A stretch of 64,000 nt of DNA, from assembly GCA_032622095.1 (NCBI GenBank), contig CP136061.1, positions 9,501,287 through 9,565,286 of the forward strand, written 5' to 3'. The translations under genes were made by a program, and so were the position numbers. Source of the DNA: Siphonodentalium dalli (taxonomy: Eukaryota > Mollusca > Scaphopoda > Gadilida > Siphonodentaliidae). The notes below the pieces were generated by a model, which was given only the letters and a program-made list of their open reading frames with translations, ran no database searches and had not been told where the DNA came from. Of the stretch, positions 37,101 to 49,189 are shown one piece after another (position 1 is the first letter of the stretch; each line of letters opens with the position of its first letter).

Positions 37101-40100
37101 AATACGCACATAATCGACCTATAATGTGAAATAGGTACATATTATGATTATTTGATTCTCAAATAAGCAAATAATGGAGTCATAGCCGTGATTTAGTCTT
37201 ATGGTGTGTGGGCCACAGTGAAAACACATATTAAAGAGCGTACACCTGAAAAGTCGTGGACTGGCCTATATGTGTCATTGCCCGCATATTATCTGCTTAG
37301 AATCGCCCCATTAGGCATCGATATTGTGACTAAATTGCTCTAATGTTCAGCACATTATCGACTCAAAATGAGTTATTCTAAGCAGATTATCTACCTATAA
37401 TAAATTCTTTATAAGCAGATAAAAGTGCGGGTTTTCAGGGGAACTGGCTGTTTAAAACAGTGTGGAAAACAACACAAATAAACCAACTCAAGACTTACTA
37501 TGCAGATGTGAGCCAGTACTCGTGGAAATAAGCATATAAACAATATGATATAAGCCCTATTGTGCTTATTTTCACAAGAACAGGCTTGAAAACAACACAA
37601 TTAAACAACTCAACACTTACCATGAAGATGTCAGGCAATTTTCCTGAAAATACGCGTTTAATTTTGTTCATCTAAGCTAATGTTGGCTTATTTAATCGCA
37701 ATTTAATATATATATAAGTTCTAGATTGACCTAAAACACGGTTTTAAAAACGAACATACCCTCTTACAAATACGCACATAATCGACCTATAATGTGAAAT
37801 AGGTACATATTGTGATTATTTGATTCTCAAATAAGCAAATAATGGAGTCATAGCCGTGATTTAGTCTTATGGTGCGTGGGCCACAGTGAAAACACATATT
37901 AAAGAGCGTACACCTGAAAAGTCGTGGATTGGCCTATATGTGTCATTGCCCGCATATTATCTGCTTAGAATCGCCCCATTAGGCATCGATATTGTGACTA
38001 AATTGCTCTAATGTTCAGCACATTATCGACTCAAAATGAGTTATTCTAAGCAGATTATCTACCTATAATAAATTCTTTATAAGCAGATAAAAGTGCGGGT
38101 TTTCAGGGGAACTGGCTGTTTAAAACAGTGTGGAAAACAACACAAATAAACCAACTCAAGACTTACTATGCAGATGTGAGCCAGTACTCGTGGAAATAAG
38201 CATATAAACAATATGATATAAGCCCTATTGTGCTTATTTTCACAAGAACAGGCTTGAAAACAACACAATTAAACAACTCAACACTTACCATGAAGATGTC
38301 AGGCAATTTTCCTGAAAATACGCGTTTAATTTTGTTCATCTAAGCTAATGTTGGCTTATTTAATCGCAATTTAATATATATATAAGTTCTAGATTGACCT
38401 AAAACACGGTTTTAAAAACGAACATACCCTCTTACAAATACGCACATAATCGACCTATAATGTGAAATAGGTACATATTGTGATTATTTGATTCTCAAAT
38501 AAGCAAATAATGGAGTCATAGCCGTGATTTAGTCTTATGGTGCGTGGGCCACAGTGAAAACACATATTAAAGAGCGTACACCTGAAAAGTCGTGGATTGG
38601 CCTATATGTGTCATTGCCCGCATATTATCTGCTTAGAATCGCCCCATTAGGCATCGATATTGTGACTAAATTGCTCTAATGTTCAGCACATTATCGACTC
38701 AAAATGAGTTATTCTAAGCAGATTATCTACCTATAATAAATTCTTTATAAGCAGATAAAGTGCGGGTTTTCAGGGGAACTGGCTGTTTAAAACAGTGTGG
38801 AAAACAACACAAATAAACCAACTCAAGACTTACTATGCAGATGTGAGCCAGTACTCGTGGAAATAAGCATATAAACAATATGATATAAGCCCTATTGTGC
38901 TTATTTTCACAAGAACAGGCTTGAAAACAACACAATTAAACAACTCAACACTTACAATGAAGATGTCAGGCAATTTTCCTGAAAATACGCGTTTAATTTT
39001 GTTCATCTAAGCTAATGTTGGCTTATTTAATCGCAATTTAATATATATATAAGTTCTAGATTGACCTAAAACACGGTTTTTAAAACTAACATACCCTCTT
39101 AAAAATACGCACATAATCGACCTATAATGTGAAATAGGTACATATTATGATTATTTGATTCTCAAATAAGCAAATAATGGAGTCATAGCCGTGATTTAGT
39201 CTTATGGTGTGTGGGCCACAGTGAAAACACATATTAAAGAGCGTACACCTGAAAAGTCGTGGACTGGCCTATATGTGTCATTGCCCGCATATTATCTGCT
39301 TAGAACGCCCCATTAGGCATCGATATTGTGACTAAATTGCTCTAATGTTCAGCACATTATCGACTCAAAATGAGTTATTCTAAGCAGATTATCTACCTAA
39401 AATAAATTCTTTATAAGCAGATAAAGTGCGGGTTTTCAGGGGAACTGGCTGTTTAAAACAGTGTGGAAAACAACACAAATAAACCAACTCAAGACTTACT
39501 ATGCAGATGTGAGCCAGTATTCTTGGAAATAAGCATATAAACAATATGATATAAGCCCTATTGTGCTTATTTTCACAAGAACAGGCTTGAAAACAACACA
39601 ATTAAACAACTCAACACTTACCATGAAGATGTCAGGCAATTTTCCTGAAAATACGCGTTTAATTTTGTTCATCTAAGCTAATGTTGGCTTATTTAATCGC
39701 AATTTAATATATATATAAGTTCTAGATTGACCTAAAACACGGTTTTAAAAACAAACATACCCTCTTACAAATACGCACATAATCGACCTATAATGTGAAA
39801 TAGGTACATATTGTGATTATTTGATTCTCAAATAAGCAAATAATGGAGTCATAGCCGTGATTTAGTCTTATGGTGCGTGGGCCACAGTGAAAACACATAT
39901 TAAAGAGCGTACACCTGAAAAGTCGTGGATTGGTCTATATGTGTCATTGCCCGCATATTATCTGCTTAGAATCGCCCCATTAGGCATCGATGTTGTGACT
40001 AAATTGCTCTAATGTTCAGCACATTATCCACTCAAAATGACTTATTCTAAGCAGATTATCTACCTAAAATAGTTCTTTATAAGCAGATAAAGTGCAGGTT

Positions 40101-43100
40101 TTCAGGGGAACTGGCTGTTTAAAACAATGTGGAAAACAACACAAATAAACCAACTCAAGACTTACTATGCAGATGTGAGCCAGTACTCGTGGAAATAAGC
40201 ATATAAACAATATGATATAAGCCCTATTGTGCTTATTTTCACAAGAACGGGCTTGAAAACAACACAATTAAACAACTCAACACTTACCATGAAGATGTCA
40301 GGCAATTTTCCTGAAAATACGCGTTTAATTTTGTTCATCTAAGCTAATGTTGGCTTATTTAATCGCAATTTAATATATATATAAGTTCTAGATTGACCTA
40401 AAACACGGTTTTTAAAACTAACATACCCTCTTAAAAATACGCACATAATCGACCTATAATGTGAAATAGGTACATATTATGATTATTTGATTCTCAAATA
40501 AGCAAATAATGGAGTCATAGCCGTGATTTAGTCTTATGGTGTGTGGGCCACAGTGAAAACACATATTAAAGAGCGTACACCTGAAAAGTCGTGGACTGGC
40601 CTATATGTGTCATTGCCCGCATATTATCTGCTTAGAATCGCCCCATTAGGCATCGATATTGTGACTAAATTGCTCTAATGTTCAGCACATTATCGACTCA
40701 AAATGAGTTATTCTAAGCAGATTATCTACCTATAATAAATTCTTTATAAGCAGATAAAAGTGCGGGTTTTCAGGGGAACTGGCTGTTTAAAACAGTGTGG
40801 AAAACAACACAAATAAACCAACTCAAGACTTACTATGCAGATGTGAGCCAGTACTCGTGGAAATAAGCATATAAACAATATGATATAAGCCCTATTGTGC
40901 TTATTTTCACAAGAACAGGCTTGAAAACAACACAATTAAACAACTCAACACTTACCATGAAGATGTCAGGCAATTTTCCTGAAAATACGCGTTTAATTTT
41001 GTTCATCTAAGCTAATGTTGGCTTATTTAATCGCAATTTAATATATATATAAGTTCTAGATTGACCTAAAACACGGTTTTAAAAACGAACATACCCTCTT
41101 ACAAATACGCACATAATCGACCTATAATGTGAAATAGGTACATATTGTGATTATTTGATTCTCAAATAAGCAAATAATGGAGTCATAGCCGTGATTTAGT
41201 CTTATGGTGCGTGGGCCACAGTGAAAACACATATTAAAGAGCGTACACCTGAAAAGTCGTGGATTGGCCTATATGTGTCATTGCCCGCATATTATCTGCT
41301 TAGAATCGCCCCATTAGGCATCGATATTGTGACTAAATTGCTCTAATGTTCAGCACATTATCGACTCAAAATGAGTTATTCTAAGCAGATTATCTACCTA
41401 TAATAAATTCTTTATAAGCAGATAAAAGTGCGGGTTTTCAGGGGAACTGGCTGTTTAAAACAGTGTGGAAAACAACACAAATAAACCAACTCAAGACTTA
41501 CTATGCAGATGTGAGCCAGTACTCGTGGAAATAAGCATATAAACAATATGATATAAGCCCTATTGTGCTTATTTTCACAAGAACAGGCTTGAAAACAACA
41601 CAATTAAACAACTCAACACTTACCATGAAGATGTCAGGCAATTTTCCTGAAAATACGCGTTTAATTTTGTTCATCTAAGCTAATGTTGGCTTATTTAATC
41701 GCAATTTAATATATATATAAGTTCTAGATTGACCTAAAACACGGTTTTAAAAACGAACATACCCTCTTACAAATACGCACATAATCGACCTATAATGTGA
41801 AATAGGTACATATTGTGATTATTTGATTCTCAAATAAGCAAATAATGGAGTCATAGCCGTGATTTAGTCTTATGGTGCGTGGGCCACAGTGAAAACACAT
41901 ATTAAAGAGCGTACACCTGAAAAGTCGTGGATTGGCCTATATGTGTCATTGCCCGCATATTATCTGCTTAGAATCGCCCCATTAGGCATCGATATTGTGA
42001 CTAAATTGCTCTAATGTTCAGCACATTATCGACTCAAAATGAGTTATTCTAAGCAGATTATCTACCTATAATAAATTCTTTATAAGCAGATAAAGTGCGG
42101 GTTTTCAGGGGAACTGGCTGTTTAAAACAGTGTGGAAAACAACACAAATAAACCAACTCAAGACTTACTATGCAGATGTGAGCCAGTACTCGTGGAAATA
42201 AGCATATAAACAATATGATATAAGCCCTATTGTGCTTATTTTCACAAGAACAGGCTTGAAAACAACACAATTAAACAACTCAACACTTACAATGAAGATG
42301 TCAGGCAATTTTCCTGAAAATACGCGTTTAATTTTGTTCATCTAAGCTAATGTTGGCTTATTTAATCGCAATTTAATATATATATAAGTTCTAGATTGAC
42401 CTAAAACACGGTTTTTAAAACTAACATACCCTCTTAAAAATACGCACATAATCGACCTATAATGTGAAATAGGTACATATTATGATTATTTGATTCTCAA
42501 ATAAGCAAATAATGGAGTCATAGCCGTGATTTAGTCTTATGGTGTGTGGGCCACAGTGAAAACACATATTAAAGAGCGTACACCTGAAAAGTCGTGGACT
42601 GGCCTATATGTGTCATTGCCCGCATATTATCTGCTTAGAACGCCCCATTAGGCATCGATATTGTGACTAAATTGCTCTAATGTTCAGCACATTATCGACT
42701 CAAAATGAGTTATTCTAAGCAGATTATCTACCTAAAATAAATTCTTTATAAGCAGATAAAGTGCGGGTTTTCAGGGGAACTGGCTGTTTAAAACAGTGTG
42801 GAAAACAACACAAATAAACCAACTCAAGACTTACTATGCAGATGTGAGCCAGTATTCTTGGAAATAAGCATATAAACAATATGATATAAGCCCTATTGTG
42901 CTTATTTTCACAAGAACAGGCTTGAAAACAACACAATTAAACAACTCAACACTTACCATGAAGATGTCAGGCAATTTTCCTGAAAATACGCGTTTAATTT
43001 TGTTCATCTAAGCTAATGTTGGCTTATTTAATCGCAATTTAATATATATATAAGTTCTAGATTGACCTAAAACACGGTTTTAAAAACAAACATACCCTCT

Positions 43101-44904
43101 TACAAATACGCACATAATCGACCTATAATGTGAAATAGGTACATATTGTGATTATTTGATTCTCAAATAAGCAAATAATGGAGTCATAGCCGTGATTTAG
43201 TCTTATGGTGCGTGGGCCACAGTGAAAACACATATTAAAGAGCGTACACCTGAAAAGTCGTGGATTGGCCTATATGTGTCATTGCCCGCATATTATCTGC
43301 TTAGAATCGCCCCATTAGGCATCGATATTGTGACTAAATTGCTCTAATGTTCAGCACATTATCGACTCAAAATGAGTTATTCTAAGCAGATTATCTACCT
43401 ATAATAAATTCTTTATAAGCAGATAAAAGTGCGGGTTTTCAGGGGAACTGGCTGTTTAAAACAGTGTGGAAAACAACACAAATAAACCAACTCAAGACTT
43501 ACTATGCAGATGTGAGCCAGTACTCGTGGAAATAAGCATATAAACAATATGATATAAGCCCTATTGTGCTTATTTTCACAAGAACAGGCTTGAAAACAAC
43601 ACAATTAAACAACTCAACACTTACCATGAAGATGTCAGGCAATTTTCCTGAAAATACGCGTTTAATTTTGTTCATCTAAGCTAATGTTGGCTTATTTAAT
43701 CGCAATTTAATATATATATAAGTTCTAGATTGACCTAAAACACGGTTTTAAAAACAAACATACCCTCTTACAAATACGCACATAATCGACCTATAATGTG
43801 AAATAGGTACATATTGTGATTATTTGATTCTCAAATAAGCAAATAATGGAGTCATAGCCGTGATTTAGTCTTATGGTGCGTGGGCCACAGTGAAAACACA
43901 TATTAAAGAGCGTACACCTGAAAAGTCGTGGATTGGCCTATATGTGTCATTGCCCGCATATTATCTGCTTAGAATCGCCCCATTAGGCATCGATATTGTG
44001 ACTAAATTGCTCTAATGTTCAGCACATTATCGACTCAAAATGACTTATTCTAAGCAGATTATCTACCTAAAATAGTTCTTTATAAGCAGATAAAGTGCAG
44101 GTTTTCAGGGGAACTTGCTGTTTAAAACAGTACAATGTGGGACTATTTACATACGACATAAGCTCATATTGGCATTATTTAATCTATAATTTTTCATCAA
44201 CACGACTTACCAAAGCTACGCACTTTGTATTTTGTGTTTTCACTATGGCCCGCGCCATTCAACGAAATATGTGCTTATTTCAGAATCAGATTATGGGATT
44301 ATTTTCTCGAGAACATGCTGGAAAATAAAACGAATAAACCAACACAAAACGTACCATGCACATTTCATCCTCGTGAAAATACGGCTTATTTTAATGTGCG
44401 AAATCAGCTCATATTGGCGTTATATATAACCGCATTATACAATTCATATATGGACCTAACAATCTTTTTTTTTAAATAGTCCAATATGGGACTATTTTCG
44501 AATGAAATAAACCCATATTGGCATTGTTTAATCTACCTTTTTCATCCAGACGACTTACCATGGTGATTCACGCTCTTTATAATGTATGTTCACTGTGGCC
44601 CGCGCCGTTAACAGAACATGGGTGTAAGCTCACTATGGACTTTTTTCATAATCAAATCAGTCCAATGTGAATATTTAGGTCCAATATGAACCTATTACAC
44701 GAGGATATGTTGAAATATAAGACGAGGTAACGAGCTGTCAGATGACACAAATTCCAACCACCTGCGTGGCGTTAGTCATCAAGCAATGGCTAAACTATTT
44801 GTATTATGTTATTCACACTCCAACGCTTGTGTTGTTCAATAAGGGCTATGGTTCAGTTTGTCATATAACCTGACTCAATTGGTTGATTGTATCAAACGTT
44901 GCAG

Positions 44905-45086
44905 GCATTGGAATAGAAACATTTCTGGTCGGCCATTTACTGGGCACACCCGCTGAAGAAATTTTCCGAGAGGACAGCCATTTTGTCGTCGGTGAAATGC
45001 ATCAAGACCTACATTTATATTCATTTCAACCCATAAAAGATGTTGTAATGGCATGCATGGCATCTCATGATCGAGTCGGGTCATAA
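44905..45086 (+). CDS. Candidate terminal exon of an unknown gene, paralog 2
   Basis: Homolog of 9046-9218, open from the splice acceptor to TAA at 45084-45086. Compared with paralog 1 it has a silent change in the second Ile codon, Asn to Ser in the acidic middle part (REDSHFVV), and in-frame extra bases giving VVMACMASHD. An indel that keeps the frame is what a coding sequence would tolerate. As in paralog 1, the product family is unknown to me and expression is unproven. Confidence 0.4.
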
Positions 45087-45979
45087 GCCAAAATGAACAA
45101 AAGTCCTTCGGGGACAAAATGTGCGTTATATATTTGATAACATTCTTTAAAACATTGTAGCTTGACAACGCCAGGTGGTGGGAATTTGGATAATCTGATA
45201 GATTGTTACCTTGTCTTATATATATATGTCTTTTGTGTGGTGCCAAACACCTGTGATATTTCATGCATGCACTCAACTTTGTAATCTAGCTAAATTTTAA
45301 ACCTTTGTTTATCTGGAAATGTTGGCTGTTTGGTCCATCCGATGTCTGTTCATGTCATAACTTTAACAGTAGTGCTCGGATCTCAATGATATATTGTATG
45401 GATATTCACCACTATGAGGACGTTTAATGGAACATTCAACTGTTTTGTTTTGGTTTTTTGTTCTATTGTTATTCATCTTTGTCCATATGAAAATGCTGAT
45501 TTTTGGGTCCATCTGTCTATAGCTGTATAGAAGTCATAAGTTATAGATATGCCCACACTAGGCGGTATGCCGCAAGGGGACATGCACAGGACGACAGTTA
45601 ACTCCAACTCTTAAAAGCGACTGTTTAAAATTTATTAGATGAATATATATCAGAGATGGGGATTCATGTTTGTTCAAATGGGGGCAGAGGTAAGAGATTT
45701 AGCTCTGCCCCACCCACACTACATGTATCTATGCTGTACGCTACTAGTATAATAATATATATATTCCTCTTGAAAATTTCATTTCTGATACATTAGTTTG
45801 ATTTTATTTTCCAACCAGTATGTTTTTAAACCAACAGTCCATATTTGCCTACTTCAGGTTAAACTGTTATACCAAAATGGGCCACAACTGTTATGCCATT
45901 TATGGAAGATGTCAGGTTGGAAATTCCCAAAAGTTTGAGAGCTTGAAGCACCGGTTCCAGTTTTAAAATTTCAACACTG

Positions 45980-46487
45980 GGTCGTATTGCATCATCCGAT
46001 CCAGTGTGTCACAGTTATACCGCTGACACAAAACTTGAGGATTTGCCATGTGGGGGGTGCAAATACTGTACCCGAATACATACAAACTGGTCAAAATTTG
46101 AAGAAGACGTTGATTATGCAGTACCATTAGCAAAAGGATCATGTCAATTCGAATCAGAATTTGATCCAGAAGTTTATGAAAACACTTGCCCTACAATATC
46201 AGCAATAAATAGCCCCAACTAATTTTGATCAGTGGGAATACAAGCCATCAAAGTTGAGTGTGATAGATTCAGAAACTGGTTGGACGCACACCCAACTTGA
46301 AATTGCTAACAAAGCACTTCCTCAACCTGGAGTGCTAATTCAACAATTAACCTCCACTGATAATTTGGCATTATCCAGCCTAGGAAGCTCAGAAGAGTTG
46401 GGAAAAGCTCAAAGGGCTGACCCCGACATGGAAATAATTATTACTTGGTTGGAAAAAGGAGAAGAACCCAGTTAAGGTGATTTATTC
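45980..46487 (+). pseudogene. Ty3/gypsy RNase H-integrase linker, inactivated (unit 2)
   Basis: Copy of the fragment at 10110-10616: it has the same CHSYTADTKLEDLPCGGCKY segment and the same PDMEIIITWLEKGEEP end. An extra A near 46217 splits the frame (SAINSP|N then stop; reopening at about 46251). Codons after GEEP include an additional CAG before the TAA. The zinc-binding and core integrase domains present in unit 1 are missing here. Confidence 0.8.
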
Positions 46488-46669
46488 CTATGAACCGCCT
46501 TCTATTGGAAACTGATGCACCATACTTTGACAAAGAAATGCATGGGACATCCATATACATCTCCATCTTTAATAGGAGACATTGCTGAATGTATCGCCAC
46601 CATTTAAAGTTGTTCTCTCCGAGAGGTACCTGCGCACACTACAGCAAATGCCAAGTACTTTTATAGAAT

Positions 46670-46858
46670 GACTTGAAAAACCAAGTCGGCAGCCTGCAGT
46701 ATACTTTGATTCCAATAGTTTGTATACTAGCAGGGTCTGGTACATGTAAGGTTTGAAATACCAAACCAAATTGTACATAATTCTCAAAGGTTTGAAACAC
46801 CAAACCAAGCGGGATATAAAGTGGTATTTAGGAGTGAAAGGCTTGAAAAACCGAAGCC
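46670..46858. repeat. Four small hairpins with a shared TTGAAA-loop motif
   Basis: GACTTG/CAAGTC (46670-46687), GGTTTG/CAAACC (46750-46767), GGTTTG/CAAACC (46789-46806) and GGCTT/AAGCC (46840-46858) each enclose an A-rich loop (AAAAAC, AAATAC, AAACAC, GAAAAACCG). The stem bases differ between copies, but pairing is kept by matching changes on both sides. Confidence 0.5.
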
Positions 46859-47464
46859 AGTATCTCTTAAATTTGAAGTAAATTATGTTTCAAAAACAGT
46901 AGTCACAGAGCGGTAGCCTGATTGTAGCACTGTAGAACCAAAATACTGGTTCAAGCTATGATTGGAAAACTTGATAACCCTATTTTTGCGAGGTCAGGGT
47001 TTTGACTCGGGTAGTCATAGGCAATCCACCCATTTTGGTTTAGCAGTTTGGTTTGGCAGGATATCTTCATTCTTTTCAAATAAAACTGGGTGGTGTGTAG
47101 TGAATTTGGTAAACAATAATTATTCCACGTGGTCCGATATAAACAATGAGCCGCTGTCAAAATACGTCATCAATAAACATTGGGTGCGGTCCAACCAAAA
47201 CGACGATATCGCAGCCAATTGCGGAAGACAGCGAGATACGAGAATTATGGGTACATCCGACCTCGTCAGAAATATATTACACTCGGACCAGACAACATCG
47301 ATCGATAACAACTTCAATTGATAATACAAAATACTGTATTCAAATACGTTTCGCCATGATGTAAATTCTTAGGAGTTCCCGACCTACTAGATAGGTAAGT
47401 ATCATATTTATTCATGTATATTTTATGTAGTGATAATTAATACCTCATTCAAACTTCGCTACAG
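46859..47464. other. Unannotated spacer
   Basis: Overlapping short open frames occur on both strands (46951-47364), with no recognisable domain and no splice logic. I see no clear repeat. Confidence 0.4.
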
Positions 47465-48575
47465 TACGACCTGTAGCCCGCGCCAATGGATTTAATTTTG
47501 AAATCCAAGATGGCCGCCAGCGGCCATGTCTTTTGGCCAAATGACCCCAAAATGACTCGTTCCCATCTACATGTCAATGTCAACATTCAAATTTCATAAA
47601 GATCAGACCAAAAGTACGACATGTAGCCCGCGCCAAAGGATTTAGTCATGCAATTAGTAAAATCCAAGATGGCTGCTGGTGACCATGTTTTTCGACCTCG
47701 TTCCCATCTACATGTCATTGTTAACATCCATGACAAATTTCATGAAGATCCGACCAAAGCTACGACATGTAGCCTGTGCCAAATGATTTAGTCATGCAAA
47801 GAGTAAAATCCAAGATGGCTGCTGCCGGCCATGTGTTTTGGCCGAACGACCCCAAAATGACTCGTTCCCATCTACATGTCAATATTAATATCCACAACAA
47901 ATTTCATGATGATCAGATGAACAGTACGACCTGTAGCCCGTGCTAACGGATTCAATTTTGAAATCCAAGATGGCCACTGGTGGCCATGTTTTTTTGCCGA
48001 ATGACACCAAAATGACTCGTTCCCATCTACATGTCATCCCATCTACAAATTTCATAATGATCCGACCAAAGGTACGACCTGTAGCCCGTGCCAAAGGATT
48101 TAGTCACGCAAAGAGTACAATCCAAGATGGCTGCTGGTGGCCATGATTTTTGGCCGAATGACCCCAAAATGACTCGTTCCCATCTACATGTCTTTGCTAA
48201 CATCCATGACAAATTTCATGAAAATCCGACAAAAGCTACGACATGTAGCCCATGCCAAAGGATTTAGTCATGCAAAGAGTAAAATCCAAGATGGCTGCAT
48301 GTTTTTTGTCCGAATGACACCAAAATGACTTGTTCCGATCTACATGTAATTATTAACATCCATGACAAATTTCATGATGATCAGATGAACAGTACGACCT
48401 GTAGCCCGTGCTAACGGATTGAATTTGAAATCCAAGATGGCCGCTGGCAGCCATGTTTTTTTGCCGAATGACCCCAAAATGACTCGTTCCCATCTACATG
48501 TCAATATCAACAGCCATGACAAATTTCATAATGATCCGACCAAAGGTACGACCTGTAGCCCGTGCTAAAGGAAAT
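47465..48575. repeat. Tandem array of about 150-165-bp units with trimer order
   Basis: Seven full units and one partial unit begin at TACGAC(C/A)TGTAGCC: 47465, 47615, 47761, 47925, 48073, 48237, 48393 and 48547. Each contains a degenerate AAATCCAAGATGGC, a GGCCATG(T), AAAATGACTCGTTCCCATCT and a TTTCAT(G/A)A(T/A)GATC end. Units at 47465, 47925 and 48393 share the ATTTGAAATCC variant. The others share TTAGTCA(T/C)GCAAAGAGTA or close forms, giving a three-unit period of about 464 bp. All apparent reading frames here are repeat shadows. Confidence 0.85.
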
Positions 48576-48675
48576 TGTTGACGAATCACGCACACACGAA
48601 CACACACACGGACGACGGATACCAAGCCATGGCAATAGCTCAAACTTTACAAAGTAAAGTTGAGCTAACAAGAGA

Positions 48676-48810
48676 CTGATATGATATTCATAAAGGTAAG
48701 ATGCATTCATTCTCATACAATGCACAACAAGAGGCCGCTGTGGTTCTGAAGATGTGATGCCCCAAACAAGTTAGACACATCTCTACTCATTCTTAATCAC
48801 AAAGAGGTTG
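48676..48810. repeat. Dispersed repeat, 'CAATGCACAACAAGAGGCCGC' family, single copy
   Basis: The block from 'TGATATGATATTCATAAAGG' through 'ACAATGCACAACAAGAGG' to 'AATCACAAAGAGGTTGA' matches the tandem copies at 50275-50640. Confidence 0.7.
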
Positions 48811-48814
48811 ATTT

Positions 48815-49189
48815 ATGCAGCTAGCCCAGAGAAGGACAGACTATCTGAATTAAGAACAATTCGCAGCCGCAGCTCCTAAATGTTTGTCTCAACTCGAGAG
48901 TAGCGAGGATGGCCCAACAACCAGTTATAGAAAGAGAAATCTCCTTGGGGTCAGTTCGTTCACTATAAACCATAATTGCGACACCTCGCCCCACTCAAGT
49001 CGAGACCTACTGATTATTCCCCTATTTACCCTGTTGTTCAAGTCAGAGGCCCGGAGGGAGTTGCTTGGTTTGAGATAACTATCGATTGAGATAAATGGCT
49101 CCCCGATCAAATGGTAACCGTGTTTATTAGGATTTTGGCAACATGAAAATATATACATGTAAAATGATAGTCAGGCTCAAAGGTGGGAG
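48815..49189. repeat. Direct repeat R, copy 1 (about 375 bp)
   Basis: Starts GCAGCTAGCCCAGAGAAGGA and ends AGGCTCAAAGGTGGGAG. It matches 49853-50224 in the same orientation with only scattered substitutions. Its ends are sharp but lack TG...CA, so an LTR pair is unproven. Confidence 0.75.

Larger units (their letters stand above)
12791..44129. repeat. 667-bp satellite array, 47 monomers, tetrameric higher-order repeat
   Basis: Monomers of 666-668 bp follow one another without interruption. Boundaries (A|GT of AAACAGTGTGG, or AAACAATGTGG in subtype D) fall at 12791, 13457, 14125, 14792, 15458, 16124, 16792 and so on to 43464, ending at 44129. Four subtypes differ at diagnostic sites. A has CTATAATAAATTC with GATAAAAGTGCGGG. 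B has CTATAATAAATTC with GATAAAGTGCGGG and then TTACAATGAA. C has CTAAAATAAATTC with CAGTATTCTTGG. D has CTAAAATAGTTC with GTGCAGG and AACAATGTGG. Boundary order from 13457 is X ABCD ABCD ABCD ABC(C/D) AB AD ABCD ABCD ABCCDCD AABCD AABCA. The first and last monomers are more diverged and resemble the single-copy unit at 7605-8268. Confidence 0.95.
12791..44904 (+). other. Candidate giant intron, paralog 2 (32,114 bp)
   Basis: If the two exons are spliced as in paralog 1, the whole satellite and about 775 bp of unique flank (44130-44904) lie in one intron. The flank matches 8269-9045 of paralog 1. The acceptor AACGTTGCAG is conserved. It has not been shown that this copy is transcribed. Confidence 0.4.
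11734..46487 (+). repeat. Tandem duplication, unit 2, expanded by the satellite
   Basis: The unit aligns with 6562-10616 in the same order: hairpin, exon, intron, exon, spacer and gypsy fragment. The single 664-bp intronic unit is replaced by 47 monomers. Homology ends at TTAAGGTGATTTATTC (46472-46487), within the gypsy linker, so integrase sequence is absent from this copy. Confidence 0.85.

Noticed and set aside
12791-44129. CRISPR array or bacterial repeat array
   Set aside because: Units are 667 bp with no spacer/repeat alternation; the surroundings are eukaryotic retrotransposons and spliced exons.
6562-46487. A giant LTR retrotransposon with the duplicated segments as LTRs
   Set aside because: The repeated segment includes the gypsy coding linker itself and lacks TG...CA ends and target duplication. 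A tandem duplication explains the order better.
47885-48522. Short proteins with CRWERVIL motifs
   Set aside because: Each is one unit of the tandem array read in a frame; the motif is the translated repeat.
48825-49050. tRNA-derived SINE promoter in direct repeat R
   Set aside because: TAGCCCAGAGAAGG resembles an A box and GTTCAAGTC a B box, but they are over 200 bp apart, too far for a type 2 Pol III promoter.
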